From the NCBI RefSeq assembly GCF_013368755.1, contig NC_049566.1, positions 2,790,001-2,854,000 of the forward strand: a DNA stretch of 64,000 nt. Direction: 5' to 3'. Each line of letters starts with the position of its first letter. The first letter of the stretch is position 1. A program made the position numbers and the translations under genes. The notes under the pieces were generated by a model that did not search any database, was not told the DNA's origin, and was given only the letters and a program-made list of their open reading frames with translations. Below are positions 45,502 through 56,587 of this stretch, piece by piece. The stretch comes from Talaromyces rugulosus. Its lineage: Eukaryota > Ascomycota > Eurotiomycetes > Eurotiales > Trichocomaceae.

Positions 45502-46497
45502 ATGGCCGTGCGACTCCCGACTCTATCAGGGCGGCTGTCCCAGCTGTCTCTCGGCCCCAGCACATATTCCCCTTTGTCGTTTCTCGTTCCACAAATTCAG
45601 CATCAGCAGCTACTGCAAGTTCGGCATGCGAGCATCCTCTCGTCGCTCTCCGATAACCCCGGTGCATACAACAAGAGAATCCGCAAGGGTCGTGGTCCTG
45701 CGTCAGGAAAGGGTAAAACCGCCGGTCGTGGTCACAAGGGTCAAAAGCAGCACGGAAAAGTGCCTGCAGGCTTCAATGGTGGTCAGACACCAGACCGCAT
45801 TGTGCATGGAGAGAGAGGGGGTGAAAACATGTAGGTTTGCCCTATTCTTTAACCTACTTTTTGGGTTTTTGTGTAACTAATATTTCCCCCAACAAGTTTC
45901 GCCATTGACCTCGTCACTGTCAACCTAGAGCGTATCCAAGAATGGATTGACCAAGGCCGTCTTGACCCCAAATACCCCATCACTTTGCGCGAACTGCACT
46001 TTTCAAACTGCGTCGGCGGCATCAAGGAAGGCGTCAAGCTGCTCGGACGCGGCAAGGAAGCACCACTCAAACAACCCATCCACCTGGTCGTCTCTCGCGC
46101 CTCGGCCGACGCCATTGCCGCCGTCGAGGCCGCTGGCGGATCCGTCGCCACGCGCTTTTACACTCGTTCTTCGATTACGCGTATTCTCAAGCACCAGACA
46201 CATCCTTACTACTCGACGCAATGGGCTGAGAAGAGCGGTAGCGAGTTTCTGACAAAATGTCTGGGCGAGTTTGAAGAAGCCAAAATCTTGGAAAGGGGCG
46301 GTTTTATCTATCGTCTGCCGGACCCGACGAAGCGAAGAGATATTGAGTATTATCGTGACCCTGCCCACCGGGGTTATTTGAGCCATTTGTTACAGCCTCA
46401 CGAGGGCCCCAGTTTGTTCTTCCGTTCGCCTGTCGAGAGAAAGTCCACGGCCGGTGTCAAGAAGGAGAAGATCCTTGGACCAAACAGACTGTGGTAG
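45502..46497 (+). CDS. mrpl10: Mitochondrial large-subunit ribosomal protein uL15m
   Basis: Two exons, 45502-45830 and 45897-46497, with a 66-nt intron give 309 aa. An N-terminal presequence precedes the conserved L15 start: [22 protein letters not shown] followed by [17 protein letters not shown] (both shown in part). The C-terminal half ([19 protein letters not shown]) is the L15e/L18-type fold. It is a structural protein of the mitochondrial 54S subunit. The long C-terminal extension is usual for fungal mitochondrial L15. It is convergent with the kinase gene. Confidence 0.94.
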
Positions 46498-47255
46498 TTG
46501 TGTGTTTTTATCTCATCAAGAAAATTACTGTTTTTTAGAATCATGTATAGTACATTTATTACTTCGTTAGGTGTAAGAACAATTTCCTTTTTTATCTACC
46601 CATACATATTGATACTTGAGTATCAAAAGTCTTCAGCTAGCGCGACTAGTAATATAAAAAGATTTGAATATGGAAAAATATTGATAAATTGACATCAGTA
46701 TCAACTGCATCATTTTGCAAATATTCAGACAGCTAGAGGTATCAAATAGTAGTACACATCATGTCGCTCAGCGCAACAACAAAAATATAAGCAATTTAGG
46801 AGATCATACCGAAATGCGTAGAACATGCCGAAAAAAATAAAACCAGAGCAGAGAGAGTGTGAGACTAAGAAGAGAGATGACCAACGCCTTTGCTCGCTAC
46901 CATCATCCATCACATAATAATGCAAAACAAATAAAACCCGGAAAAAAATAATTTCATCGTCGGCTCGTTAAAACGTTGCTGAAAAGACCATAAAAGATGG
47001 GCATGGGGTATCATCGACTGCCGCCCTATATGTCATGCATGCTCGACTGAATGCAAAAATAACCCATTTCCGCCCAGACGATCCTTTGTCAAGCCGAATT
47101 TTGTCCCAAACACCCAAAAAAGAAACTCGTAAATCAATGTCGCATAAAACAAGATACCCAGATTTGGGTAGTCAACAGTAGGTAAGAAAAAAGGTTTCCG
47201 TTGCATCAACAATCTATGTGATGAACCAGATGGAAGCTGATAAATTTCCTTATGT
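46498..47255. other. Convergent intergenic region
   Basis: AT-rich 3' flanks of the uL15m and kinase genes. No gene seen. Confidence 0.5.
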
Positions 47256-49208
47256 TTAGAATCTCCATGTGGATTCATTCAAAGCCTCATTGGTTTCCTG
47301 AGAGAATTCTCTGAACCAAGCACAGTCCAGTATTTGTCTAATGGTCCATCGCCTATTCAAGTCCATCTCTAGGCAGTGGCGAATCAAGTCTAAAATCTCA
47401 TGGCGGTTCTTATCGTCCGAGCTCCCTGGGAGAACCGCGCTCTCGTCCCATTCGCCTTTGATAATTTTGGAATGTGTTCGTGGCCCGAAACTGTTTTGGA
47501 AAGGACGAGAGCCGACAACTGTAGCGTAGACAACAACGCCAAAGGCCCAGATATCGACAACGGGGTCTACCATTCCAGTCGATGAAAGGAGAAGCTCTGG
47601 CGACGCGTATTCCAAACTTCCTGCAACACTTGTACTAGATCCACTCGGGCCAATGTTTTGTGGCGGAGGGCGGTCGGCAGGGTTATCGTACGAGTCCAAA
47701 GGCTCTTCGTTGGTATCTGTTGTCATCCATTCTGCCATGCCAAAGTCACAGAGGACGAGCTTGGCTGTCTCACTTCCATCCTCGGACCTGACAGGGTCAA
47801 GTAAACAATTCTCCAGTTTGATATCGCGATGGACAACTCGCATGTCCTGGTGTAAATAACGGATTGCCGAGGCCAGCTCAAAGCAATATTTTTTCGCCAG
47901 GTTCACGTCCAAGCCGCGACGGTTTACTTTGATCAAGTCAAAGAGCGTTCCGCCGATAGCGAACTTGGTGAAACAAAAAGTGGCGTAGTCGGTTTCATAT
48001 ACTGCTTCGAGGGAGAGTATATGATTGTAGTTTAGCTGTCGCCAGATACGAACTTCATGATCAAATTCAGCTTGAACCTGATCATTTTCGCGTTCACTCC
48101 TGCCAGAAATGAGCTTCTTTACAATCTTCACTGCGAGCCGACGCGTATTCCCACTCTTTTCGACTTTATAAGCTTCTTTCACAGTACTAAAACCACCATG
48201 TCCGATCTGTTTGCCAATAACATAATCCGTTCCAACCATCTGACCTTCGTCGTCTGGTTGAGAAGTCATAGTCTCTTCGGGAGAACTCCACATGGATAGG
48301 AAAGTACTGGCAGGCGACTTGGCGCTTGAGCCTGTTGACCGCCGCGAACGCTGGCGCATTGCTCGTCGCCAACTATTGTTTGGCTCAACTGTGTAACTTC
48401 GGGCCTTGTTTCCGTAAGATGCGGGAGCGCCCATAGGCCAGAAGTTAGGGTCGTCGAGAGAAGCTGCTCTATGTACAAGCGGAGACGACGATAGTGGCGA
48501 GAGAAGCACGTCTTTTATGCTTTCTTTGGGGTAGCCTTCCCTAGGGTACTCGGACGGCGTGCGAACCTCTTCCAACGGAGACATCGTAGATACTGAAGTG
48601 AGGGAAGTCGGCCGGTCAATATCTAAACCCGGTGGCTGATCGTCATTCCTCCTGGGGATGAAAGAGAGCCCAGTGCCAGCTGGGAACGGGCGCTGCCTGC
48701 TGCGCTCCTGCTTAGTAGGTAGTCCATCCGAACCATGGTCTTCCTCGTCTTGAACTTGCATGGTACGCAAATTCGATAACTGTGATTGCAATTGATCATA
48801 GGCAGTATCTCGGGAACCAAAGGCCCGGGGAGAAATATCGTGTTTATCGGGATAGCCTGTATCTAGCTTGTCCTTCAAATTGTGATCGATCGGGGATTTG
48901 TGTTCGCGAAGGAAGCCATCAAAAGGCGACGGGAATGCTTCTTCGGGTTTGTGTGAATAGCTCATGTCAGATTTAAATTGGTGGTCATCAGAACGGGGAA
49001 CAGCCATAGGCGGAGTCTCCGTATGCAGTTCATCCATCACATCTTGCTCTCCATCTTGCCACTGCCTCGTGGCGGAATTTCCCTCCTTCGCCCACCTTTC
49101 CTTGTCATTGCTTTCGCGATAGTTGGGGACGGGGGTAGGAGACTGGCTTCGCGTAAAGATCGTATCAATTTTCAACCCTGCAAACGATTCTCGCTCAGCA
49201 AAAGCCAT
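47256..49208 (-). CDS. Serine/threonine protein kinase
   Basis: Single exon, 650 aa. The N-terminal 320 residues are Ser/Pro/Asp-rich and probably regulatory. The kinase domain spans about 330-640: glycine loop GHGGFSTV, VAIK-type Lys in LAVKIVKK, catalytic HRDIKLEN, DFG in CDFGMAEW, and activation-segment end ASPELL. All catalytic residues are present, so the kinase should be active. A loop inserted between DFG and ASPE (rich in Pro and Asp) is longer than usual. It resembles CAMK-like fungal kinases, but I cannot name an orthologue. It is divergent from the SH3 polarity gene. Confidence 0.9.
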   Translation of the reverse strand: MAFAERESFAGLKIDTIFTRSQSPTPVPNYRESNDKERWAKEGNSATRQWQDGEQDVMDELHTETPPMAVPRSDDHQFKSDMSYSHKPEEAFPSPFDGFLREHKSPIDHNLKDKLDTGYPDKHDISPRAFGSRDTAYDQLQSQLSNLRTMQVQDEEDHGSDGLPTKQERSRQRPFPAGTGLSFIPRRNDDQPPGLDIDRPTSLTSVSTMSPLEEVRTPSEYPREGYPKESIKDVLLSPLSSSPLVHRAASLDDPNFWPMGAPASYGNKARSYTVEPNNSWRRAMRQRSRRSTGSSAKSPASTFLSMWSSPEETMTSQPDDEGQMVGTDYVIGKQIGHGGFSTVKEAYKVEKSGNTRRLAVKIVKKLISGRSERENDQVQAEFDHEVRIWRQLNYNHILSLEAVYETDYATFCFTKFAIGGTLFDLIKVNRRGLDVNLAKKYCFELASAIRYLHQDMRVVHRDIKLENCLLDPVRSEDGSETAKLVLCDFGMAEWMTTDTNEEPLDSYDNPADRPPPQNIGPSGSSTSVAGSLEYASPELLLSSTGMVDPVVDIWAFGVVVYATVVGSRPFQNSFGPRTHSKIIKGEWDESAVLPGSSDDKNRHEILDLIRHCLEMDLNRRWTIRQILDCAWFREFSQETNEALNESTWRF

Positions 49209-50464
49209 GCCCCCGGTGTGCTGGTTTCAATGCTGAAGGAGGTCCCTGAGCAGCGTTCGTATATCATACCCGAGGCGATTCTAGCAGTGAATAACGAGTT
49301 TGAGCAGATTTTCGAAAGACTTTCAGCAAAGAGCCACGGTGAAAAGTTGTCAACAACTTGTGAAGGCTGTTGTTGATGACGTCGTTGATTTTAGTAGCGG
49401 GGAAAGAAATATCATGCACCGTCTTCCCTTGTTGAAAGTATGGGGAGAGAGCTCGAGGGGCTTGCGATGAGGCGAGGTGAAACGACGAAATGTTATATCG
49501 GACGAGTACAGATGAACAACAGCTGTTGGAAGAAGAGGAGGGGGCGACAACCAAAAAAAAGAGGCGGTTATTAATTGGATTGAGTAAGTACAAAGGAGCG
49601 CCGAGAGCGAACCGCAAGTGGAGAGCATGCCACCCACAGCCAATGGGAGGCCACAAGAGAGCTCGCCGCCTGTACGGTAGCGTCAGTCGGTGGCGCTAGA
49701 CCCGATCTGGCCATGGTGGCGTCCCGACGCGGCCCAGTCGGGTCACCGCTGATGACTCAGCATTGCTGAACCCGAGGATCACCTGACTTTCCGGGCTGTC
49801 TTGGCGTTACACTAGCCTCGGGGGAACCGCGCTACCCGCGGCGATCGAGACACTAGTCCCAGACTGGCATGAGGCGGAACATCCACCAATCACACATGCA
49901 CATGAGCTGTTAGTGGCCATACAGAGAACCCTCGACCCCATACACCAACCACAGGCCAGGATAGCCGCCAACCGCGCGGAACGGGCGCTTGCCTCACAAC
50001 ACCACCAAAGCCCCCTTTTTCATTGATCACGACAAGGGCCTGGCCGTGATCAGGCGACCATACATCTATTTGTAACTGTTTCAGTGTTTCCACCCTCTAC
50101 ACCACGGCCGGGGCAAAGCCTCCGATTCTCGCCTTTTTCGTTTCCTCGAGTACGGCGGCACAGCGTGCTACCGTTTTCCATTCCTTTTATTTTGCTACGT
50201 GGTGTGTCCCTGCTCTTCCGCAAGCGACCCCCTCCTCGCTGCGATTCAACCTCGCCTTTCTTCCACGAAGCGACAGACCGAGTAGAAACAACTATCTTTT
50301 TACAATTCAATTTGATTCTAGCGAATTACACTCTTTCAAATCGCTAGCTGGATTTTACTCGCGATCTATGCCTGTGATCTGGCGAAACTGTATCAGCGGG
50401 ACGACCGGTTTTACAAGTTCGATTGTTTGATGTTGGGAAATCTTTCTCCTTCAAAGTCGCAGAG
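49209..50464. other. Divergent promoter region
   Basis: About 1.25 kb between the kinase and SH3-protein start codons, GC-richer than the rest, with no supported gene. Probably holds both promoters and leaders. Confidence 0.5.
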
Positions 50465-52531
50465 ATGCCGAGGCCGCAAATAATCAGGGCCGGTTCGTAA
50501 TCTTTTTTTTCTCCCTGATCTATTTGCGCACAATACTAACACATAAATTTCCAGATACCATCGACCTGCAAGATCAACAAGCCCCGTCTGCGAAAGACCA
50601 TGGTTCGTATGCGCCCCGAGGCGCCAACGGTAACGGTTCTACGCACCACAATCAATCGTTGCGTCATGCGGAGCAACAGGCCAAGGGGGATTTGTCCACC
50701 AGCCCTCGAGTCTCCTTGGACCAGTACGATGATGACGATGAGCACAGCCAGATTGATATAGCCTATGACGGAACAGATGAATTAGTGTCAGAACTCTCGC
50801 ATTCTCGCGACGGCGAAAATGGGCACTATGAATCTGGGGGCGAGGGGGATATGGACGGTGATGAGGGGGACGACATGCTAGATGATGATATGATGGATAA
50901 AATTTCGTCGTCTCCGTCCATCGATGACGGTATGTTTCTGAAATGTATTGCGCGTAATTAAGATTTACTGATGGGGCTACAGAGGACATTGATTTCGAGT
51001 TTGTTTACGCACTGCACACGTTCGTTGCGACCGTTGAAGGACAAGCCAATGCCACCAAAGGTGATACTATGGTTCTTCTTGACGACAGCAACAGTTACTG
51101 GTGGCTTGTCCGTGTTGTAAGGGATGGTAGCATTGGTGAGTTTTTCTTTTCTTTTTTTGTCAATTGCACTTGGTGGCATATCTCTAACATCTGAAAGGGT
51201 ACTTGCCTGCCGAACACATCGAAACGCCTACGGAAAGACTGGCAAGATTGAACAAGCACCGGAATGTCGATGTAGGTATCTACCTGTCAATTTGGTTGCT
51301 CGTTGCTCGTTGCTAAACTGTATATGAATAGCTTTCTTCTATGATGCTTGGGGATAACCCGGAGAAATCCAAGAATCCCCTCAAAAAGGCGATGCGCCGC
51401 CGCAACGCTAAAACAGTCACTTTCGCGTCACCCACGTTCTTTGAAGCCTCTGACATCGATTATTCTACTGAGGAAGACGAAGAAGAAGAGGAGGAGGAAG
51501 AAGGCGAAGGCGATGAGGGAGCTGAGGAAGAAGGGGCCAGACGAACTGAGCCTGACACTATCCAGGACGAAATTCATGACGACGATATTGTTGTGGAGCC
51601 TCTAAAGCCGAAGTCTATTAAAGAGAAAGCGCCCCGAGAACTCAAGGTCGACACCGAAGAAATTCAAGCCGACCGTTCAAGTCCTGAGAAGCCTCGTCCG
51701 AGCGATGAATCGCTGGAGCGATCAGGCGAAAATGTCAGTCGGTCGAGGAATGGTACACTGCGCAACACAGATTCCTTCTTCAAGGATGATACCGCCGAAC
51801 CCAAGAAGATTTCTCTCACCCCGAATCTTCTTCGCGACGACTCTGGTAATAGCCTGGTCAAAACCGAACCACAAGAGGTAGGATTTGTTTTCTTGCCATA
51901 CTTTATTCGGTACTAACTGCTAACTCTTTCCAGGGACGTGCAAGTCTGGAGTCACTTGAAAAGAACCTCTCTTCTGGAGAAAGGTCTAAACGCAAAGATA
52001 AAAAGCCCGGAATGCTTAGTGGCCTGTTCAAACGGAAGGACAAGAAGGGCCGAACTTCGGAAGATGATGGAGACGAATTGGAGAAGACGCCAGAAGAGCT
52101 ATCGCCTGTTTCTACACAGTCTAAAATTTCGCTGGAATCTTTGCGCGACGTTGGCAACACCAAACCCCAGGCAATACAGAGACAATCGAGCAAATTGCAA
52201 AAACAACCACCAGCAGATTTTGTTACAGCCAACCAGCAACCGCGCACCAGCCAGGACACATCTTCGAGCGTACCCGCGTCTCCTATCAAAGAAGATCACG
52301 GGCCTTCGATTCGACGGGTTGTTTCACCCTCGGGTACAGGTGTTGTGGCGCCACTCCAACTGCGGTCTTCTCACGAAACAAATCCATCGCCTTTCGAACA
52401 GCGAACTCCGGGAAGCGAGATTTCGTCTCCTGTGAAAACATCCAATTCAACCTCGCCCAGGCAATGGCAGTCTACTATGTATGACGATGAGGACGAAGTT
52501 GACGAGATAGTACCAGTAAAATTGTCACAGC

Positions 52532-52563
<32 letters not shown>

Positions 52564-53091
52564 CCGACACAACAACCAACGCAACCGCCACCACAGCAGA
52601 AACCCCCTCAGCCACCTCAGCTGCAACAGCCAAATGGTACTCGAGAGATCCGCCGAAGCCTGTCGGAGTCTCCGGTAGATGTTTCACCAACGCGTATTCA
52701 ACCGCCAGGATTGACGGTGGATACGTCGTCTCCAGAGGGGCGTTCTGTTTCACCATTATCTTCTGAGCGCTCATCTCCCGAGCTGATCGATGCCGCTGAA
52801 GGTAAAGCGGACGAGGCGACACCGGTGTCTACTATCTCGTCAACAGCTACGGCTACATGGAGCGACGCAGGCTTGCGTACATATCTTGAGGACGGAAGTG
52901 ACATCAAAGACCTCCTCATTATCGTCCATGACAACTCCAATGTCCAACCTGCGGGCCCTGATCACCCCATCACAGGCAGCCTATTCAAGCATGAAAGCAA
53001 ACGCCTCAAGGAGATGACGGGACAGCTAGATGATTTGCTCTCTGGCTGGGTCACTCGAAAATCAGACCGACGCCCTAGCAGCAAGGTTTGA
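50465..53091 (+). CDS. teaC: SH3-domain polarity protein, Tea4/Bud14 type
   Basis: Six exons (50465-50492, 50555-50929, 50983-51135, 51198-51271, 51332-51877, 51934-53091) give 777 aa. The SH3 domain starts near residue 136 (FVYALHTFVATVEGQ, then SYWWLVRV and GSIGYLPAEHIE) and is followed by ETPTERLARLNKHRN, the typical Tea4/Bud14 extension. Long acidic and Ser/Pro-rich regions follow, including a Gln run of twelve at 52530-52563. A conserved C-terminal segment (DIKDLLIIVHDNSNV) ends the protein. Family members bring type 1 phosphatase and formin to growth sites; in Aspergillus nidulans the homologue is TeaC at hyphal tips. The assignment rests on the SH3 and C-terminal segments. Confidence 0.82.
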
Positions 53092-53743
53092 AGCTTGATT
53101 TGCATGTCGGAAATATCCAAATATATACAACATACATAGCATGCATGGTTTTGCAAATCATGCCAACGATGTGATTTTCAAATGGTATACAACATACGTT
53201 ACGAAGAGTAACGTTGGTGCTGAAAAAACAATTGATGCCTTCACTCGCTTGCTTTTCTTTTCTTTCTTCTTTTACATAGCGCATGCTGCGCTTTGCCTTG
53301 CCCTCCAAATCATCTGGAGGGGTTGTTTTTGTTTGAGTTGTATACATGACACAGCCGGCCCTGTTTCTTTCCGCTTTGTATGCTATTTTGTTGGACTGTT
53401 GTTCGATTTCGAAATACCCTTGTCTATATGAGATCGATCGATCCAATGCAGATGTTTAGCCTATTCTTTAGTATTCACGTATACCGTCCACATGCCATAT
53501 ATGGTATTATAGTAATAAACAAATACATAGTACGTAAGATGAAGATCGGCGCGCTAACGAGACACGAGACCGAGACAGCTGAGCCTGAGCCCATGATATC
53601 ATCTCCCGCACCGCCGCCCCGGGCCGTTTCTTTCTGTCAGCAATCTTTGTTGTCCCCTTTCCAAACACATCTTTTTTTTTTGTTTCTTGTATCTCTCTGA
53701 CTCGGTTGGACAGTGTTATTATCATCACCAAATAGCTCACGTC
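53092..53743. other. Intergenic region
   Basis: 3' flank of the SH3 gene and promoter of the glycine-zipper gene. A T-rich and C/T-rich tract precedes the latter. No gene. Confidence 0.5.
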
Positions 53744-54526
53744 ATGTCCGATCCCTACTACAACCAGCCGCCTCCCGGAGGATATCAGCAAGGATATCCT
53801 CCCCCGCAAGGAGGACAGTATTATGGGGGGGGCCAGTACAACCAACATGCAACCCCGCCGCCATATGGACAACAACATGCTTCGCCTCATCCGCCCCAGG
53901 ATCAGGGTTATGGGTATGGCGGTGGCTACCAACAACCTCCTCAAGCTCATGGACAATATCCACCCCCTGAGCAGGGCCATGCTGCGGGGCAGTACCCGCC
54001 GTACAACGATGGGAACCGTGGACCAGGCGGCGCTGCGCATGATTACTAGTAAGATTAATCCTATGTCGATGGCGCAACAATATATATACACCCTTTGAAA
54101 GATATCTTCTCACTGTTCTATAGTAATGCCGGAGCACCCCAATATCAGCAGCCGCAGCAACACGGTGCACCACCGCCGCATTACGGCGGAGGCGGAGCAC
54201 CACCACCTGGCGCACCAGATGCACAGGGTCAAGACCGCGGTCTAGGAGGCACCCTGCTCGGCGGTGCTGCCGGCTACTACATGGGACACCAGGCGAACCA
54301 TGGATTGCTGGGCGCAGTGGGCGGTGCAGTTGCCGGAAACGCCCTTAGCAACAAGCTGGACGACAAAAAGAAGAAGAAGAAGAAGCACGGCGACAGTCAT
54401 GGCCATGACCATCATCATAGTCATCACCGGAGCAGCTCGAGTAGCAGCAGCTCTTCGTCTTCGTCGAGTGGGAAGGACAAGAAGCATAAGCACAAGCATA
54501 AGAGACGCGGCAGCTCTTCTAGCTGA
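53744..54526 (+). CDS. Pro/Gln/Gly-rich protein with a glycine-zipper segment
   Basis: Two exons, 53744-54048 and 54124-54526, with a 75-nt intron give 235 aa. The first 130 residues are Tyr/Gln/Pro/Gly repeats ([17 protein letters not shown]). A glycine-zipper hydrophobic stretch follows ([17 protein letters not shown], then [15 protein letters not shown]). The tail is Lys-, His- and Ser-rich (seven Lys in a row, HHHSHH, a run of 13 Ser, then HKHKHK). Such proteins are common and conserved in filamentous fungi, but no function is established that I can cite. The His-rich tail might bind metal. The start at 53744 is chosen because the upstream in-frame codons look like leader. Confidence 0.75.
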
Positions 54527-55208
54527 CTAGATACTTGGTTTTGAAATCAGGCGGTGCTATTGGTGTTGTTTTCTCTCAAACACATGTATTTTCTTGTATA
54601 GAGAGACGCCTGATATAGTCGGATTCTTGGACGATAACCGTGAGCAGTATCGGTTGATTGCTTTGGTTTGATTCTTCGGAGATCGTTCAGATAAGCGGTG
54701 CCACTTGTTTATTGATGGTTTTATTTTCGTTTCTTTCTTTTGTGAATAATTGAATTATCTTCGTTGTCTTGTGCAAATCGAAAATCCTCGTCGAGCCAGT
54801 ACGCACACAAAGTGCGAGCGGCAACTGCATGGTTAGTAGATAGCCTGAACAACCTGAAATCAATCCTTCTTCCGGGCAGGAATAGTTTTATTGACCTTGA
54901 TTTTCTTTTTCCGCCTATCAAGCTCTTCTCATGTGTAGATAAGTAGAGATACCCAGACTGGGGTTTATTTATTTTATACTACGTCAATCTTCTCAAAGCC
55001 TATTGATCGAGCTATTGACTATGACAGCCTATGGGGTTGCATAGAGTTTCAGGAATAAATAACTGAATTGACTAGACTATTAAGGGATATAAACAGATAA
55101 CCGATTGAATGATACATGTATATGTGGTGTGGGAAAGCATTCTGAGCCAATAAGTAAGTCCATATCATGGCGTATCTTCCTTTGTCGACTTGTTATTCTG
55201 ATACACCA
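54527..55208. other. Convergent intergenic region
   Basis: 3' flanks of the glycine-zipper gene and the NmrA-like gene. No gene seen. Confidence 0.5.
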
Positions 55209-55859
55209 TCAGTTCGTTATCACAGGAGTCCTTCCATCCCAAGTGTCCCTCTCAACAGCATCCACTAGACACGCCGCCACGCTGGCCCTCGAGATACCCC
55301 CCAAACCCGCGAAAACACCGAGTCCTTTCCCATCGTCGCGAAGGAACTGGACGGGCGCCTTTTTGCCCATAGTCAATCTCGCTGGCCTCAACAACACAAA
55401 ATCCAACCCGCTCTTCTTGAGTATCTTATCGACATTATTATGATCAGCGAATGAATGCCCAAGACTGGTGTTGGAAATTGCCCATCTCATGAGCACAGTG
55501 ATGTTCGGGAAAGAAGACCCAACTCCAAAGGAAGCCAATGTCGCTATTTTGGAAACATCGTGCCTCTTCATCGCCTCGATGAGGTTTTCGTGCGAGTCAG
55601 CCATAATTCGAGTCCCCTTTTCTTTCGGGGATCCAAGTGTGACGATCACGGCAGTTGGGAGGTCGCCTGGGACTGCGTTGAAAGCGCTTTCAATGTTCGA
55701 AGGTTCCAGTGGTGTACCCTTTACGATCTTCAGGCCATCCTTGGCTGTAAGGGAAGTGGAATTCCGAACCAAAGCTGTAATCTTGTGGCCACGCTGCAAT
55801 GCTTCATCGATGACGAAACGACCAGTAAGTCCGTTTCCACCGATGAGAAGGATACGCAT
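55209..55859 (-). CDS. NmrA-like NAD(P)-binding protein
   Basis: Single exon, 216 aa. The N-terminal GGNGLTGRFV is the GxxGxxG dinucleotide-binding motif of the atypical short-chain dehydrogenases (NmrA/SDR-a5 group). VTLGSPKEKGTRI and LASFGVGSSFP follow the usual pattern, and DFVLLRPARLT matches the conserved RP near the end of the fold. The catalytic YxxxK of classical SDRs is not seen, so it may be a redox sensor or a reductase of the biliverdin-reductase-B type. It is divergent from the second Zn2Cys6 gene (728 bp apart), so the two may be regulated together. Confidence 0.85.
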   Translation of the reverse strand: MRILLIGGNGLTGRFVIDEALQRGHKITALVRNSTSLTAKDGLKIVKGTPLEPSNIESAFNAVPGDLPTAVIVTLGSPKEKGTRIMADSHENLIEAMKRHDVSKIATLASFGVGSSFPNITVLMRWAISNTSLGHSFADHNNVDKILKKSGLDFVLLRPARLTMGKKAPVQFLRDDGKGLGVFAGLGGISRASVAACLVDAVERDTWDGRTPVITN

Positions 55860-56587
55860 ATTGAAGATGATGTTTGCGCTATGCTGGGATGCTGTCTTTA
55901 TTCCCAGTTGCTATGGAGTGGTATAGTGCTATTGGTGAGACTTTTGACTTTGTTTGGATTAATGGATGATGAATTGGATATTTTGAAATGGGATAATAAC
56001 CAACGAGCGCCCATCAGGTATTTATAGCTGTGATATAAACTCTACAAGATCGACATAGTACAATAGAATATTGCAACACACAGCTAATCGTTGAAATGCG
56101 TCACTACGACGCGACCCAGCTTCTGCCTAGTTGGAGCTGAAAGTAAGTGATGCGCACTGTTTGTTCTTCGATTTCGCTGCTGCGGACATCTACTGTAGTC
56201 CGAAGTCCGAAGTCCAGGTGGTCGAACCATTCTTGCCAAAAGCCGAGTCCGCTGAATTACAAATCTGTAGAATGACAAATCCTGGTTTGCTCACAAAGAA
56301 CATTCGCGTAAAGTAACCTAGAATGTGATGTACGCAATAGCCATATGTGAAGGTCGTGATAAAGTAGGTTTCAAGAAGGCGATTGTCCAATTTCAGCGAC
56401 GTGAGATCACGTGACTTACGCCCCACCTTGACTCGCGCCTCGTCAGTAAGACTGTGCCGACCACTTTAATGATTGACTTCGGCATTTGACAGTTAGCGGT
56501 AGCTCCTAGTTAATAGCATGAATTGCTTATGAAAGCTACGCGCTAAACGACAATCTGTGTATCTGTTGTTATTCGCCTTGGCATAAC
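55860..56587. other. Divergent promoter region
   Basis: Between the NmrA-like gene (-) and the second Zn2Cys6 gene (+). It includes a tandem GTCCGAAGTCCGAAGTCC near 56198-56215. No gene. Confidence 0.5.
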
